Assembly (NCBI GenBank): GCA_017303805.1
Contig: JAFLBQ010000004.1
Span: forward strand, 1-64,000
Direction: 5' to 3'
Length of the DNA: 64,000 nt
Source of the DNA: Cytophagales bacterium
GTDB lineage: Bacteria > Bacteroidota > Bacteroidia > Cytophagales > Cyclobacteriaceae
Both the position numbers and the translations under genes were made by a program. The notes under the pieces are model-generated. The model ran no database searches. It saw nothing but the letters and a program-made list of their open reading frames with translations, and was not told the origin of the DNA. Below, one piece after another: positions 8,867-17,694 of the stretch (position 1 is its first letter; each line of letters begins with the position of its first letter).

Positions 8867-10102
8867 ATGGCCGAAGTTACCTGCTCATTCTGCGGAAGAA
8901 ATAAGAAAGACGTAGACCTGATGATTTCGGGCATTCATGCACACATCTGCGACAAGTGCGTATCGCAGGCAAGCCAGATTTTGCAAGAGGAAAAAAAGAA
9001 TAAGGTAGAGGCGGGAGCATTGCCCAACTTTAAGCTGATAAAGCCACGCGAGATCAAAAAATTTCTGGATGAATATGTTATTGGCCAGGACGAGGCCAAG
9101 CGCGTAATGGCGGTTGCCGTTTACAATCACTACAAACGCCTGATGCAACGCAAAACCGATACCGACATAACAATAGAAAAATCAAACATCATAATGGTAG
9201 GCGAAACCGGTACCGGCAAAACCTACCTTGCGCGCACGCTTGCTAAAATTTTACAAGTACCTTTTTGCATTGCCGATGCCACCGTGCTTACCGAGGCCGG
9301 GTATGTGGGTGAAGATGTAGAAAGTATTTTAACCCGCTTATTACAAGCTGCCGATTATAACACCGAGGCAGCCGAGCGAGGCATTGTGTACATTGATGAG
9401 ATTGATAAAATTGCCCGTAAATCGGATAACCCCTCCATTACACGCGATGTGAGCGGTGAAGGTGTGCAACAGGCCTTACTGAAATTGCTGGAAGGCACTT
9501 CGGTAAACGTACCGCCACAAGGCGGGCGCAAACATCCCGATCAGAAAATGATTACGGTAAACACCGAAAACATTCTCTTCATTTGCGGAGGTGCTTTCGA
9601 AGGGATTTCGCGGTTGATTGGCAAAAGATTAAACACCCGGCCACTTGGGTTCACAGCTTCAACCGATAGCCTGAGCCCTACTGATATTGACCAGGACAAC
9701 CTGTTGCAATTCGTGTCGTCTCAGGATTTAAAATCGTTTGGCCTCATACCCGAGTTAATAGGTCGGCTGCCGGTGGTCTCTTTCCTTAACCCGCTCGATC
9801 ATACCGCGCTGCGCAAAATTCTTACTCAACCCAAAAATGCCCTGGTAAAGCAGTACAAAAAGCTGTTTGAAATGGAAAGCATTGAGCTTGAATTTAAAGA
9901 TGGCGCCCTGGATTTTATTGTAGAAAAGGCAATGGAATACAAATTAGGCGCACGCGGGCTGCGCTCCATTTGCGAGGCTATTGTTAACGATGCGATGTTC
10001 GAAATGCCTTCCGATAAAACAACCGACCAGCTGGTAATCAATCGCGCGTACGCGGAAGAGAAGTTTAACAAGTCGCACTACAGCAAACTGAAGGTTGCCT
10101 GA
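8867..10102 (+). CDS. clpX: ATP-dependent Clp protease ATP-binding subunit ClpX
   Basis: AAA+ unfoldase that recognises and threads substrates into ClpP. The 411-residue protein has the N-terminal zinc finger (Cys6, Cys9, Cys28, Cys31), Walker A GETGTGKT, Walker [11 protein letters not shown], the GYVGEDVE pore loop and the RLIGKRL segment. Start ATG 8867 was chosen because [11 protein letters not shown] is the usual ClpX opening and the promoter box lies just upstream. Its stop is one base from that of convergent lpxB. Confidence 0.97.
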   Translation: MAEVTCSFCGRNKKDVDLMISGIHAHICDKCVSQASQILQEEKKNKVEAGALPNFKLIKPREIKKFLDEYVIGQDEAKRVMAVAVYNHYKRLMQRKTDTDITIEKSNIIMVGETGTGKTYLARTLAKILQVPFCIADATVLTEAGYVGEDVESILTRLLQAADYNTEAAERGIVYIDEIDKIARKSDNPSITRDVSGEGVQQALLKLLEGTSVNVPPQGGRKHPDQKMITVNTENILFICGGAFEGISRLIGKRLNTRPLGFTASTDSLSPTDIDQDNLLQFVSSQDLKSFGLIPELIGRLPVVSFLNPLDHTALRKILTQPKNALVKQYKKLFEMESIELEFKDGALDFIVEKAMEYKLGARGLRSICEAIVNDAMFEMPSDKTTDQLVINRAYAEEKFNKSHYSKLKVA

Positions 10103-10103
10103 T

Positions 10104-11225
10104 TCAGGTATTTGATAAGGCGTTCTGATATTTTACGATCAACTGCGCGGTGTTATCGGAGGCTGAGCCAATATCCAACGAAGCGTACAATTGATTATAC
10201 TCCTTTTGCATGCGCTCCCTGTAATCTCCCTGTTGCGCCAAGTTTAAAAGTTCTGCGCCTATCCGCGTAGCGGAAGCATGATCTTGAATTAGTTCCTTAA
10301 CAACTTCGTAGCCGGCAATAAGGTTTACCAAAGAAATGAATTTTACTTTAACCACACGCGAGGCAATAAAATACTCGAAGTTGCCCGCCTTGTAAACCAC
10401 CACCTGGGGCACTTTGAATAAAGCCGTTTCGAGGGTTGCCGTTCCTGATGTAACAATGGCTGCAGCTGCATGTGTTAGCAAATCGTAGGTGGCATCATAA
10501 ATAAATGAAACATTCTTCAGTCCGGCCAACGGCTGATACAATTCTGAGGGTAAGTTTCGGATGGCGGCAACCGCAAAGTGAAAAGCTGGTTGTGCTTTTA
10601 CCACTTCCGCCATTACCGGTACAATCTTTTGAAGTTCTCTTATTCTGCTGCCGGGAAGAAGCGCCACCAAAGGTTGTGTGGTTTTAAGATTGTGCTGTTC
10701 CAAAAAAAACTCAGCCGGCTTAAACGACCGGATGGCATCCAGCACCGGATTGCCAACGTAGTCCACATTAATTTTATATTTTTTGAAAAAGTCTTTCTCA
10801 AACGGAAGAATAACGTACATGTGATCGACCGCTTTCTTTAACTGCCAGGCGCGGTTCTGCCGCCAGGCCCATACTTTTGGTGGAATGTAATAGTGCACAG
10901 GAATACCCTTACTCTTTCCAAAGTCAGCCATGCGTCTGTTAAACCCTCCATAGTCAATTAAGATAAGGGCAGCCGGTTTGTAGGCAAGAATATCTCGTTT
11001 GCAATCGGCCATGTAGCGGGCTATCTTAAAAAAGTTTAGCACGGCTTCAAATCCCATAAAGGCAAGTTGATCATAATGCATCACCAACTCCACTCCTGCC
11101 TGCTGCATCTCATCGCCACCAAACCCCCGGAATGAAGCCTGAGGTTGTAACCGCGTAAGACTTTTTACGAGGTTACTCCCGTGTAAATCGCCCGAACGCT
11201 CGCCTGCGATGATATAATACTTCAC
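10104..11225 (-). CDS. lpxB: lipid-A-disaccharide synthase
   Basis: Glycosyltransferase joining UDP-2,3-diacylglucosamine and lipid X into the lipid A disaccharide at the inner membrane, so the cell makes LPS. The 373-residue length fits the family. The N-terminal GERSGDLHGSNL, the FMGFEAVLNF segment, the PPKVWAWRQNR motif and C-terminal TSGTATLETAL are typical. It begins 12 nt after the upstream pterin synthase gene on the same strand, so the two form an operon. Confidence 0.96.
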   Translation of the reverse strand: MKYYIIAGERSGDLHGSNLVKSLTRLQPQASFRGFGGDEMQQAGVELVMHYDQLAFMGFEAVLNFFKIARYMADCKRDILAYKPAALILIDYGGFNRRMADFGKSKGIPVHYYIPPKVWAWRQNRAWQLKKAVDHMYVILPFEKDFFKKYKINVDYVGNPVLDAIRSFKPAEFFLEQHNLKTTQPLVALLPGSRIRELQKIVPVMAEVVKAQPAFHFAVAAIRNLPSELYQPLAGLKNVSFIYDATYDLLTHAAAAIVTSGTATLETALFKVPQVVVYKAGNFEYFIASRVVKVKFISLVNLIAGYEVVKELIQDHASATRIGAELLNLAQQGDYRERMQKEYNQLYASLDIGSASDNTAQLIVKYQNALSNT

Positions 11226-11237
11226 CGTATTAAAAGA

Positions 11238-11657
11238 TTAGTCGCCAAAATATTCCACATAATTGCGCGGGGTTTCGTAAAGGCGAATGGCGTGCAACTG
11301 GCCATACTTACTGATAGATGGGATTAGGGGCTGCAGGATTTTCCAGATTTCAATCACCAACGTTTCGCAGCTTGCGAGCTTCCCCTGCATAAAGTCCACA
11401 TCCAGGTTCAGGTTTTTATGATCTAGCTTTTCGACTACCTGGCTACGGATGAGGGTACTTAATTTCTTTAAGTCAATAACAAACCCGGTGTCCGGATCGG
11501 GCAAACCCTTAACCGTAACAATCAGATCGAAATTATGCCCGTGCCAGTTTTCATTTGCACAAGGGCCAAATACTTCTACATTCCGTTCTTTGCTCCATGC
11601 CGGATTGTAGAGTTTATGGGCTGCATTAAAATGTTCCTTTCGACTTACGTACACCAT
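11238..11657 (-). CDS. 6-pyruvoyl-tetrahydropterin synthase-type enzyme (QueD superfamily)
   Basis: Acts on dihydroneopterin triphosphate in pterin or deazapurine synthesis. The 139 residues hold zinc-ligand histidines in FNAAHKL and HGHNF, the catalytic DHKN pair and C-terminal Glu in YETPRNYVEY. The spacing Cys-x5-HGH (CANENWHGH) and the run DHKNLNLDV match animal-type PTPS, whereas QueD enzymes usually have Cys-x3-HGH. Either a tetrahydropterin pathway enzyme or a promiscuous QueD is possible; queE is also in this window. The start ATG 11657 is used because the alternative GTG at 11675 falls inside the -7 box. Confidence 0.85.
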   Translation of the reverse strand: MVYVSRKEHFNAAHKLYNPAWSKERNVEVFGPCANENWHGHNFDLIVTVKGLPDPDTGFVIDLKKLSTLIRSQVVEKLDHKNLNLDVDFMQGKLASCETLVIEIWKILQPLIPSISKYGQLHAIRLYETPRNYVEYFGD

Positions 11658-11674
11658 ACACCTGAATAAGCGCA

Positions 11675-11682
11675 CAAATATA
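11675..11682 (-). promoter_or_regulatory. -7 promoter element of the pterin synthase-lpxB operon
   Basis: The minus strand reads TATATTTG, an exact TAnnTTTG match ending 17 nt before ATG 11657. The implied 5' leader is about 10 nt. No -33 TTG is seen. Confidence 0.6.
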
Positions 11683-11742
11683 CAACAGATAGGCGCCCGA
11701 TGCGGAAGCCGGATTTGTGTAAATTGCTCAAAAAAAAGGCTT

Positions 11743-12687
11743 ATGATAGTTGTAACCGGGGCAGCCGGATTTATTGGTAGCTACCTGATTAAGCGGCTGA
11801 ATGCCGATAATTACAATGCTATTATCGCGGTAGATAAATTTGATAATATCGAAAAGAATAAAAACCTGGTCGGGTTAAAAATTCGCGAACGGGTGGACCG
11901 TGAGGTGTTTGCCGCGTGGTTGGATAAAAATCACGAAACGGTTGAATTTATATTTCACATTGGCGCACGTACCGATACAGCTGAATTTGATATGAAGCTG
12001 CTTCATGCATTGAACACACATTACACCCAAGAAATCTGGAACCGGTGTTGCGCTTATCAGCTACCGATGGTGTATGCGTCTTCGGCTGCCACCTACGGGC
12101 TGGGTGAACTGGGCTATGATGATGATGAAGCTAAGATCCCTTTGTTAAAGCCGTTAAATCCGTACGGCCTTTCTAAACAGGAGTTTGATGTATGGGCGCT
12201 ACAGCAAAAGGAGAAACCTTTCTTTTGGGCTGGCCTAAAGTTTTTTAATGTGTATGGGCCGAATGAATATCACAAGGGTCGTATGGCTTCGGTAATCTGG
12301 CATGCTTACAACCAGATACAGAAAACCGGTAAGATGAAACTCTTCAAATCGCACCATGCAGACTATAAAGACGGGGAACAAATGCGAGACTTCGTATATG
12401 TAAAAGATGTGGCGGAGGTATGCATTTTTTTAATGCAGCACCGCAAAAATTCAGGAATCTACAATTTAGGTTCGGGTAAGGCGCGTACTTTTAACGATCT
12501 GGCCAAGGCTGTATTTGCATCGTTGGGTAAACCTGTTCAATTAGAGTACATTGATACCCCCGCTGACATTCGCGATAAGTACCAGTATTTTACAGAGGCA
12601 AACATGGAGAAATTGAAAGGGATTGGATATTCCTCTCAATTTCACTCACTTGAAATAGGGGTTGAGGACTATATTCAGCGATTGTAA
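11743..12687 (+). CDS. hldD: ADP-L-glycero-D-manno-heptose 6-epimerase
   Basis: Epimerises ADP-D-glycero-D-manno-heptose to the L-glycero form, the heptose donor for LPS inner core. The 314-residue short-chain dehydrogenase fold shows the NAD(P) motif GAAGFIG (6-12), Lys-containing HIGARTDT, and the catalytic Tyr141-x3-Lys145 in NPYGLSK. FNVYGPNEYHKGRMASV is characteristic of this subfamily. It is divergent from the pterin synthase operon, and its last 13 nt overlap the 3' end of the convergent gene at 12675. Confidence 0.95.
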   Translation: MIVVTGAAGFIGSYLIKRLNADNYNAIIAVDKFDNIEKNKNLVGLKIRERVDREVFAAWLDKNHETVEFIFHIGARTDTAEFDMKLLHALNTHYTQEIWNRCCAYQLPMVYASSAATYGLGELGYDDDEAKIPLLKPLNPYGLSKQEFDVWALQQKEKPFFWAGLKFFNVYGPNEYHKGRMASVIWHAYNQIQKTGKMKLFKSHHADYKDGEQMRDFVYVKDVAEVCIFLMQHRKNSGIYNLGSGKARTFNDLAKAVFASLGKPVQLEYIDTPADIRDKYQYFTEANMEKLKGIGYSSQFHSLEIGVEDYIQRL

Positions 12688-13352
12688 TTACTAATTAAGT
12701 CAGTTAAGTCTGCCTCAGATTTAATTTTAGAATTTTCTTTATTTAAAAAGTTTGAAAAATCAGAATCAACTGCAGCCGCCTCCCGTAATGATTTTTGATT
12801 AAGTTTAACCTCCGTAGCACGCTCACCTGCAAGCAGGAAATACTTAACAGAAGGCTGGAACCGTTTTACCTCTGTTGCTGTACCGTAATTAGAGGTTACC
12901 TCGTTAATAAATTTAATTACATGTTTTTTTAATAAAGTAATTTTTCCATCAGCCAAAACCTCAAAACAATCCTTTGGCGAGAAACCTTCTATCTGATTGT
13001 ATCCAGCCTTAAACGTACGCTCATAACCTTTTTGCTTTTCAGTATCGATTCCACGTATAACAAATTGTGTGTACAAATCCCTTCCTAATAAATAGATTTG
13101 TCCTTCCTGATTCAATTCCCATACGTCTTTGTAGATATCGTAGCGCAGCAATAGATTCTTGTATATTTTACCGCTCCTATCAAAAACATCACCCTTTTGC
13201 CAATCTTCATACAGGTACGCGGAACCGCTTATGTCTTCGTATTTTTTAACTCGTATTGGTTCATTCATCAATCCCTGAACATTTACAATCTGACCAAAAG
13301 CTGTATGAGCAAACAAAACCATCACCAAAAGAACTCTTACCTCACCTTTCAT
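12675..13352 (-). CDS. secreted protein of unknown function, coupled to the subtilase
   Basis: A 225-residue protein whose first 20 residues form a signal peptide ending in FAHTAFGQ. I do not recognise a domain. The body is rich in charged residues and lacks cysteines apart from one in KDCFEV, with a mostly alpha/beta-like pattern. Its ATG overlaps the TGA of the T9SS subtilase gene by 4 nt, so translation is probably coupled and the product may act with the protease, for example as a partner or inhibitor. That role is inferred from position only. Confidence 0.65.
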   Translation of the reverse strand: MKGEVRVLLVMVLFAHTAFGQIVNVQGLMNEPIRVKKYEDISGSAYLYEDWQKGDVFDRSGKIYKNLLLRYDIYKDVWELNQEGQIYLLGRDLYTQFVIRGIDTEKQKGYERTFKAGYNQIEGFSPKDCFEVLADGKITLLKKHVIKFINEVTSNYGTATEVKRFQPSVKYFLLAGERATEVKLNQKSLREAAAVDSDFSNFLNKENSKIKSEADLTDLISNYNR

Positions 13353-16300
13353 AGTTTCAAAAATTTAAATTGTTTTACCCTATTTCCATAGTTAATATTA
13401 ATAAAATAAATACCAGCAGGCCAATCAGCTAATTCAATCTGTTGCTCCCCTTTCAAAATCATATTTTGGTAGATCAACTTACCAAAGGTACTATAAACTG
13501 AAACCAATCCATCATCTCCCATACTAATTGCTAAAAACTTATCGGCAGGATTGGGAAAGAAAGAAAAATCCGAATCAACAACTTCTGTTGACGTTATTAC
13601 AAAAAAATCGGAGATCCTGTTACATATCTCGTCTTGTGTTACCACAAAATAAAGACCAGGTTGACCGTTGTGCAGATACGACCGTGAATTTGAGTTAGGA
13701 ATTAGATTATCATTGTTATACCATTTATAGGTAGGGGCCGACTTAACACTAAATAAAAAATTACCTGATAAAATAATTTCGTTTTCCAGCAAAGAATTGT
13801 CTTGTATTGATATCCTTTTAGAGTACGATTGATTATTTAATGCATTGGAAACACTTAATGTAACATCAATGTCTCCTGTTTCGCTAAAGGTAAAATTTGG
13901 ATTGGTCTTATTGCTATTACCCAAATTGCCGAATGTCCAACTTCTGGATTGAATTGAACCCGTACTCTTATCGGTAAATTGTGTGTAGCCGTTTTTGCAT
14001 GGAAATGCCGTTTCAAAATCAGGGAACAAAACATTATCACACAAATCCTGCACCCAGCCCGTTGAATTTAGCAACTGACTGTTTGATCCGGCATTAATTA
14101 TTGCGGAACCCGAGAGATTTACATTTGTGACATTCAAAAAATCGAAACAAAGTTTAAAATGACCATCAATTTTCAGGGTTGCATTTCCTGCTCCTAATGT
14201 GGATAAACTTACGCGCTGCAAAGCAGTTGAGTTAATTAGCGTGGCTGAAGTTGAAGATACTTCAGTTCCGGCTTCAATCATCATGGAGGAGCCGGCTGCC
14301 AAATCCAGCTTGGAAACACTAAGGCCATCATAAATTCTTACTTCCTTAAGAACTTTTATTTCATTAATTAATCCAGAACTATAAAGATCCGAACGGTCTG
14401 CCAGGGTTATAGATCCGTTAAAATCGATACTGCCAAAATTTAGGTTTGCTGACTCTGTGGTGAATATTTTGGCTCCTGATGTTTCGATTAAACTAATCTC
14501 TCCCGACAGATCCACTTCAAGCAGATCACGCAAAGTAGAATTTTTCAAATTTAAGATTCTTGAGGTGGACGGTCCCTTCAACAGCAATCTGGAAGTCCTC
14601 AAATCATTATCCTCCATCGTTACAAAACCATTCATAACTTCAATACCAGCTACTTGCGAGCTTCCTTTAACGCTCCAAACAGAAGCGGCAGAATTGAAAT
14701 TCAACTTAAGCGTATTCAGATCATTTTGGCCAAGAAACAATTGTGATTCACCCGCACCTCCTTCAAAGCTCATGGTACCTGTAGTGTGGCTTACAAACCC
14801 CGCGGTAGGCAGGCTAATCGATTTTGCAATTCGAAGCGTGTTACCGTTTAACGAAATCCCTGAACTATTCTTCACCAACCATACAAAAGATCCACAAATT
14901 GCATCTGTTGAAAAGTTCAAGTTTCCATTTGGAGAAACAAACGAATTCTCATCAACTACAACTTTATTGGCAAGGTTAGGTACAAGGTTAGCCGATCCTC
15001 CTCCGCTTGTAAAAGACCAGTTCGCAGGGTTATTCCAATTTCCTGTTCCCCCTACCCAATACAAAGGAATTTGGGTATCTGAAGTTGACTCGTATTGTAT
15101 AATAATTGAAAACCGTTGATTTCCGCCCGCTAAACTTCCTTTATGGGAAATCCGAAGATCATATTCACGGGGTTCAAGATTGGTAAACTCCAGCTTTTCC
15201 ACGTTATCCCTGATATTGTCGCCCTTTTCAGCAGGAGCATCTACCTGGTTAGGATTTAATATCCACGGATACTGAAATACTCCTGCATCGTCTCTTAGTC
15301 GTACATCCAGGTCGTTCACAAGCATAAGATTAGTCGGATCTAAGGACGCACCCACGGGCGTACCTGCCGGATCAGTCCAAACCAAAGTTGCTTTTATTTT
15401 TGTATTTACTTTTGGACTAAGGCGAAAGGACTTAATCTGATTATTTGCAAGCACATCTTCAATTATAAATACGTTCTGATTATCCCTCTCCAGAAGAATT
15501 TTGGCTGCGGCCTCTACATCCAACAAACCCCAGCCATGCTGATAATCAGGACCTGGATTAGGACCTGCCTCTTTGGTGGTATGGATTGCCAATGCTTTGA
15601 GCGTTGAGGATCTCATGTAGTTGCCACCGGTAAGATTCTTGTGTAGTTCCTGTAGCAAAGCCAACGCCCCGGTAACACTGGGAGTTGCCATAGAGGTTCC
15701 ACTTAAGGTTCCATATAAATCATTAGTAGGTGATGTGTAGGTAGAAAACAGATTAACACCGGCAGCCACCAGGTCTGGTTTAATCCTACCGTCATCTGTA
15801 GGGCCCCAACTGCTAAAACTGCTCATTACAACGCTTGAAGGACTTACATAATTTTCAACTTTAGTAACCGCGCCTACAGTAAGTATGTTCTTAGCTACTG
15901 CTTTATCGCTAATACAATCATACCCGCTACCACCATTACAATCTGCTGGAAAGGCTCCGTTTCCGGTATCGGTCCTGTCATTACCAGCCGACTTAACAAT
16001 CAAGTAATACGGTGCATTGAAGGACAAATCATCCCACTGGCGCGCACCAGAACTATAAAAGCCGAATTTCCAATCTTCGAACGAACTTATTGCTGCATCG
16101 CCAAACCACTGCCAGCCATTGTTAAAACGCCAACCTGTAACTAAACCGTAGGAGTGGTTGGAGAGAATTAATCCGGATTGATCCGGCCGGGCCATTGCAA
16201 TCATTTCGGGAAGGTCGTTGGCAAAATCGTAGGCATATACTTTTGCTTTAGGAGCCATGCCTTTAGCTGCAGCATTAATACCTGCCGCTAATATGGTTCC

Positions 16301-16735
16301 TGTAACATGTGTGGCATGATTATCTTCTGCAGAGCCTTCCCTTAAAAGAATTCGGGATCCGAACTCAATGTGATTTCCAACAATGCCACCATCCCAAACA
16401 CCTATTTCCATGCCTTCGCCTTCCAGATTAAGACCTAAGCCTCCGCCCGTGCGAAGTTTAGGCACCCCAACGGTTGTTGCAGCTCCTGCGTTATGCGTAG
16501 TTTCATATAAGGGTTGCCCGGAATCCGATATACCAGCAATAACCCAAAGGTTTCCATCTGCATCCCGCCTTACTATTGGAATATTATTGATTGTTGCATA
16601 CGCTAGTATTTTCCTTTCTTCGGATTGAATAAATCCATTCGTTTTTTCTCTGTAGAGTTCCCAACCTTCGCCAGTTTGTCCATAGGTGATTATTGCACTA
16701 CTCAATAAAAAAAATGCTACCAGCCTTTCCCTCAT
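13349..16735 (-). CDS. secreted subtilisin-like serine protease with T9SS sorting domain
   Basis: The 1128-residue protein starts with a signal peptide (to about residue 20) and an S8 peptidase domain with catalytic Asp115 (GVWDGG), His140 (NHATHVTGT), Asn252 (SAGND) and Ser348 (GTSMATP). A jelly-roll-like segment follows near 430-550, then a long repetitive beta region (about 560-890), a PKD-like domain (about 900-970) and a C-terminal type A sorting domain from FFPNPADKF to KQFKFLKL. The last element directs export across the outer membrane by T9SS and usually cell-surface anchoring. The short prodomain-like stretch before the catalytic Asp suggests autoprocessing. Confidence 0.93.
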   Translation of the reverse strand: MRERLVAFFLLSSAIITYGQTGEGWELYREKTNGFIQSEERKILAYATINNIPIVRRDADGNLWVIAGISDSGQPLYETTHNAGAATTVGVPKLRTGGGLGLNLEGEGMEIGVWDGGIVGNHIEFGSRILLREGSAEDNHATHVTGTILAAGINAAAKGMAPKAKVYAYDFANDLPEMIAMARPDQSGLILSNHSYGLVTGWRFNNGWQWFGDAAISSFEDWKFGFYSSGARQWDDLSFNAPYYLIVKSAGNDRTDTGNGAFPADCNGGSGYDCISDKAVAKNILTVGAVTKVENYVSPSSVVMSSFSSWGPTDDGRIKPDLVAAGVNLFSTYTSPTNDLYGTLSGTSMATPSVTGALALLQELHKNLTGGNYMRSSTLKALAIHTTKEAGPNPGPDYQHGWGLLDVEAAAKILLERDNQNVFIIEDVLANNQIKSFRLSPKVNTKIKATLVWTDPAGTPVGASLDPTNLMLVNDLDVRLRDDAGVFQYPWILNPNQVDAPAEKGDNIRDNVEKLEFTNLEPREYDLRISHKGSLAGGNQRFSIIIQYESTSDTQIPLYWVGGTGNWNNPANWSFTSGGGSANLVPNLANKVVVDENSFVSPNGNLNFSTDAICGSFVWLVKNSSGISLNGNTLRIAKSISLPTAGFVSHTTGTMSFEGGAGESQLFLGQNDLNTLKLNFNSAASVWSVKGSSQVAGIEVMNGFVTMEDNDLRTSRLLLKGPSTSRILNLKNSTLRDLLEVDLSGEISLIETSGAKIFTTESANLNFGSIDFNGSITLADRSDLYSSGLINEIKVLKEVRIYDGLSVSKLDLAAGSSMMIEAGTEVSSTSATLINSTALQRVSLSTLGAGNATLKIDGHFKLCFDFLNVTNVNLSGSAIINAGSNSQLLNSTGWVQDLCDNVLFPDFETAFPCKNGYTQFTDKSTGSIQSRSWTFGNLGNSNKTNPNFTFSETGDIDVTLSVSNALNNQSYSKRISIQDNSLLENEIILSGNFLFSVKSAPTYKWYNNDNLIPNSNSRSYLHNGQPGLYFVVTQDEICNRISDFFVITSTEVVDSDFSFFPNPADKFLAISMGDDGLVSVYSTFGKLIYQNMILKGEQQIELADWPAGIYFININYGNRVKQFKFLKL

Positions 16736-16779
16736 AGTTCCAAATTGATTTTACAATATAACCATTCTATAAATTTCTT

Positions 16780-16814
16780 TAAAAAAATAACAGCGTGTAA
16801 ACACGCTGTTATTT
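16780..16814 (-). terminator. terminator of the susCD-lipoprotein operon
   Basis: A perfect 14-bp inverted repeat (16785-16798 with 16801-16814) is followed on the minus strand by a run of seven or more Ts. It lies 26 nt after the stop of the lipoprotein gene at 16840. It separates the susCD operon from the subtilase gene, which therefore needs its own promoter in 16736-16784. Confidence 0.88.
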
Positions 16815-16839
16815 CTAAATATCAATCAGATAATTCTTG

Positions 16840-17685
16840 CTACTTTCTAAATGTATGCGTATTAGAATCAAACAAAGCATTGTCGGATTTGCGTCTAACC
16901 GTATAAGGAACAACAAATTGAAGCTCACAGGCGTCATAAGTGGCATTTCCTGTTCCTTGGGCTACTACATAGGTAACTCCGCCCATCACTACATCTTGGG
17001 TGGGTAATGTTACAGTGGTATTAGCCGGATTGAACACATACTTTACTGTTCCGCCAAAATCCCAAAAATTGTTTATAACAATTGTATTAGCGTCAGCGCC
17101 ATCAGGAGATGAAACGGTGGTGTAGGTTCCATATCCGGGCTCATCCACATTAAGCGTACCTGTAAAGTTGCTTCGCACAAAAGGGCAAAGTATGCGGAGC
17201 GACCTAGTAAAGTACTTATAATTTTCACTAAGCGAAATATCGGCCGCATCAGACCCTGTTAAGTTGAAGCGCAACTTCCAAACTTCACCGGCATCAATAT
17301 TATCTGGTAGTACCTCGAATCTTATATAGGCGTAGCTTTGATTGGCCGGAATGGTAACAGAGGTACCAGTGGTAATCAAATTGTAATGAACTCCCGGTAC
17401 AGCAGTACTGGAAGCATCAATTGTAAAGTTGACTGTTACTGGATTGGATCGTTGCCGCCCAACCAAATTAATTCTGATTGAATCCTTTTTGGTTGAACCA
17501 TTATTAAGACGCTCGTAGGCTTTACCCACGTCTAAACCTGCAGTTGTTGCAGCTTCGTTAATCTCCAGAAACGAAGTTTCCAGAACAATATCGGTTCCCG
17601 GGTCGTCAAAACATGAAACCAATGCCGCAGCCATCATCAGGGCTACTCCGATTGAAAATATTTTATTTCTTTTCATATTCATCAT
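16840..17685 (-). CDS. surface lipoprotein accompanying SusCD (Calx-beta/DUF4843-like)
   Basis: A 281-residue lipoprotein with signal and lipobox LVSC (Cys25). Residues 60-160 look like a Calx-beta or DUF4843-type beta sandwich (PVTVNFTIDAS, GVHYNLI, IPANQSYAYIRFEVLP). The C-terminal third resembles a second small beta domain with GGTVKYVFNPANTTVTLP. It follows susD by 9 nt and is the third gene of the operon, the place where SusE/F-type ligand-binding or protease-accessory lipoproteins occur. The exact start among M1, M2 and M4 is uncertain. The ligand is unknown. Confidence 0.7.
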   Translation of the reverse strand: MMNMKRNKIFSIGVALMMAAALVSCFDDPGTDIVLETSFLEINEAATTAGLDVGKAYERLNNGSTKKDSIRINLVGRQRSNPVTVNFTIDASSTAVPGVHYNLITTGTSVTIPANQSYAYIRFEVLPDNIDAGEVWKLRFNLTGSDAADISLSENYKYFTRSLRILCPFVRSNFTGTLNVDEPGYGTYTTVSSPDGADANTIVINNFWDFGGTVKYVFNPANTTVTLPTQDVVMGGVTYVVAQGTGNATYDACELQFVVPYTVRRKSDNALFDSNTHTFRK

Positions 17686-17694
17686 TCTTTAATA

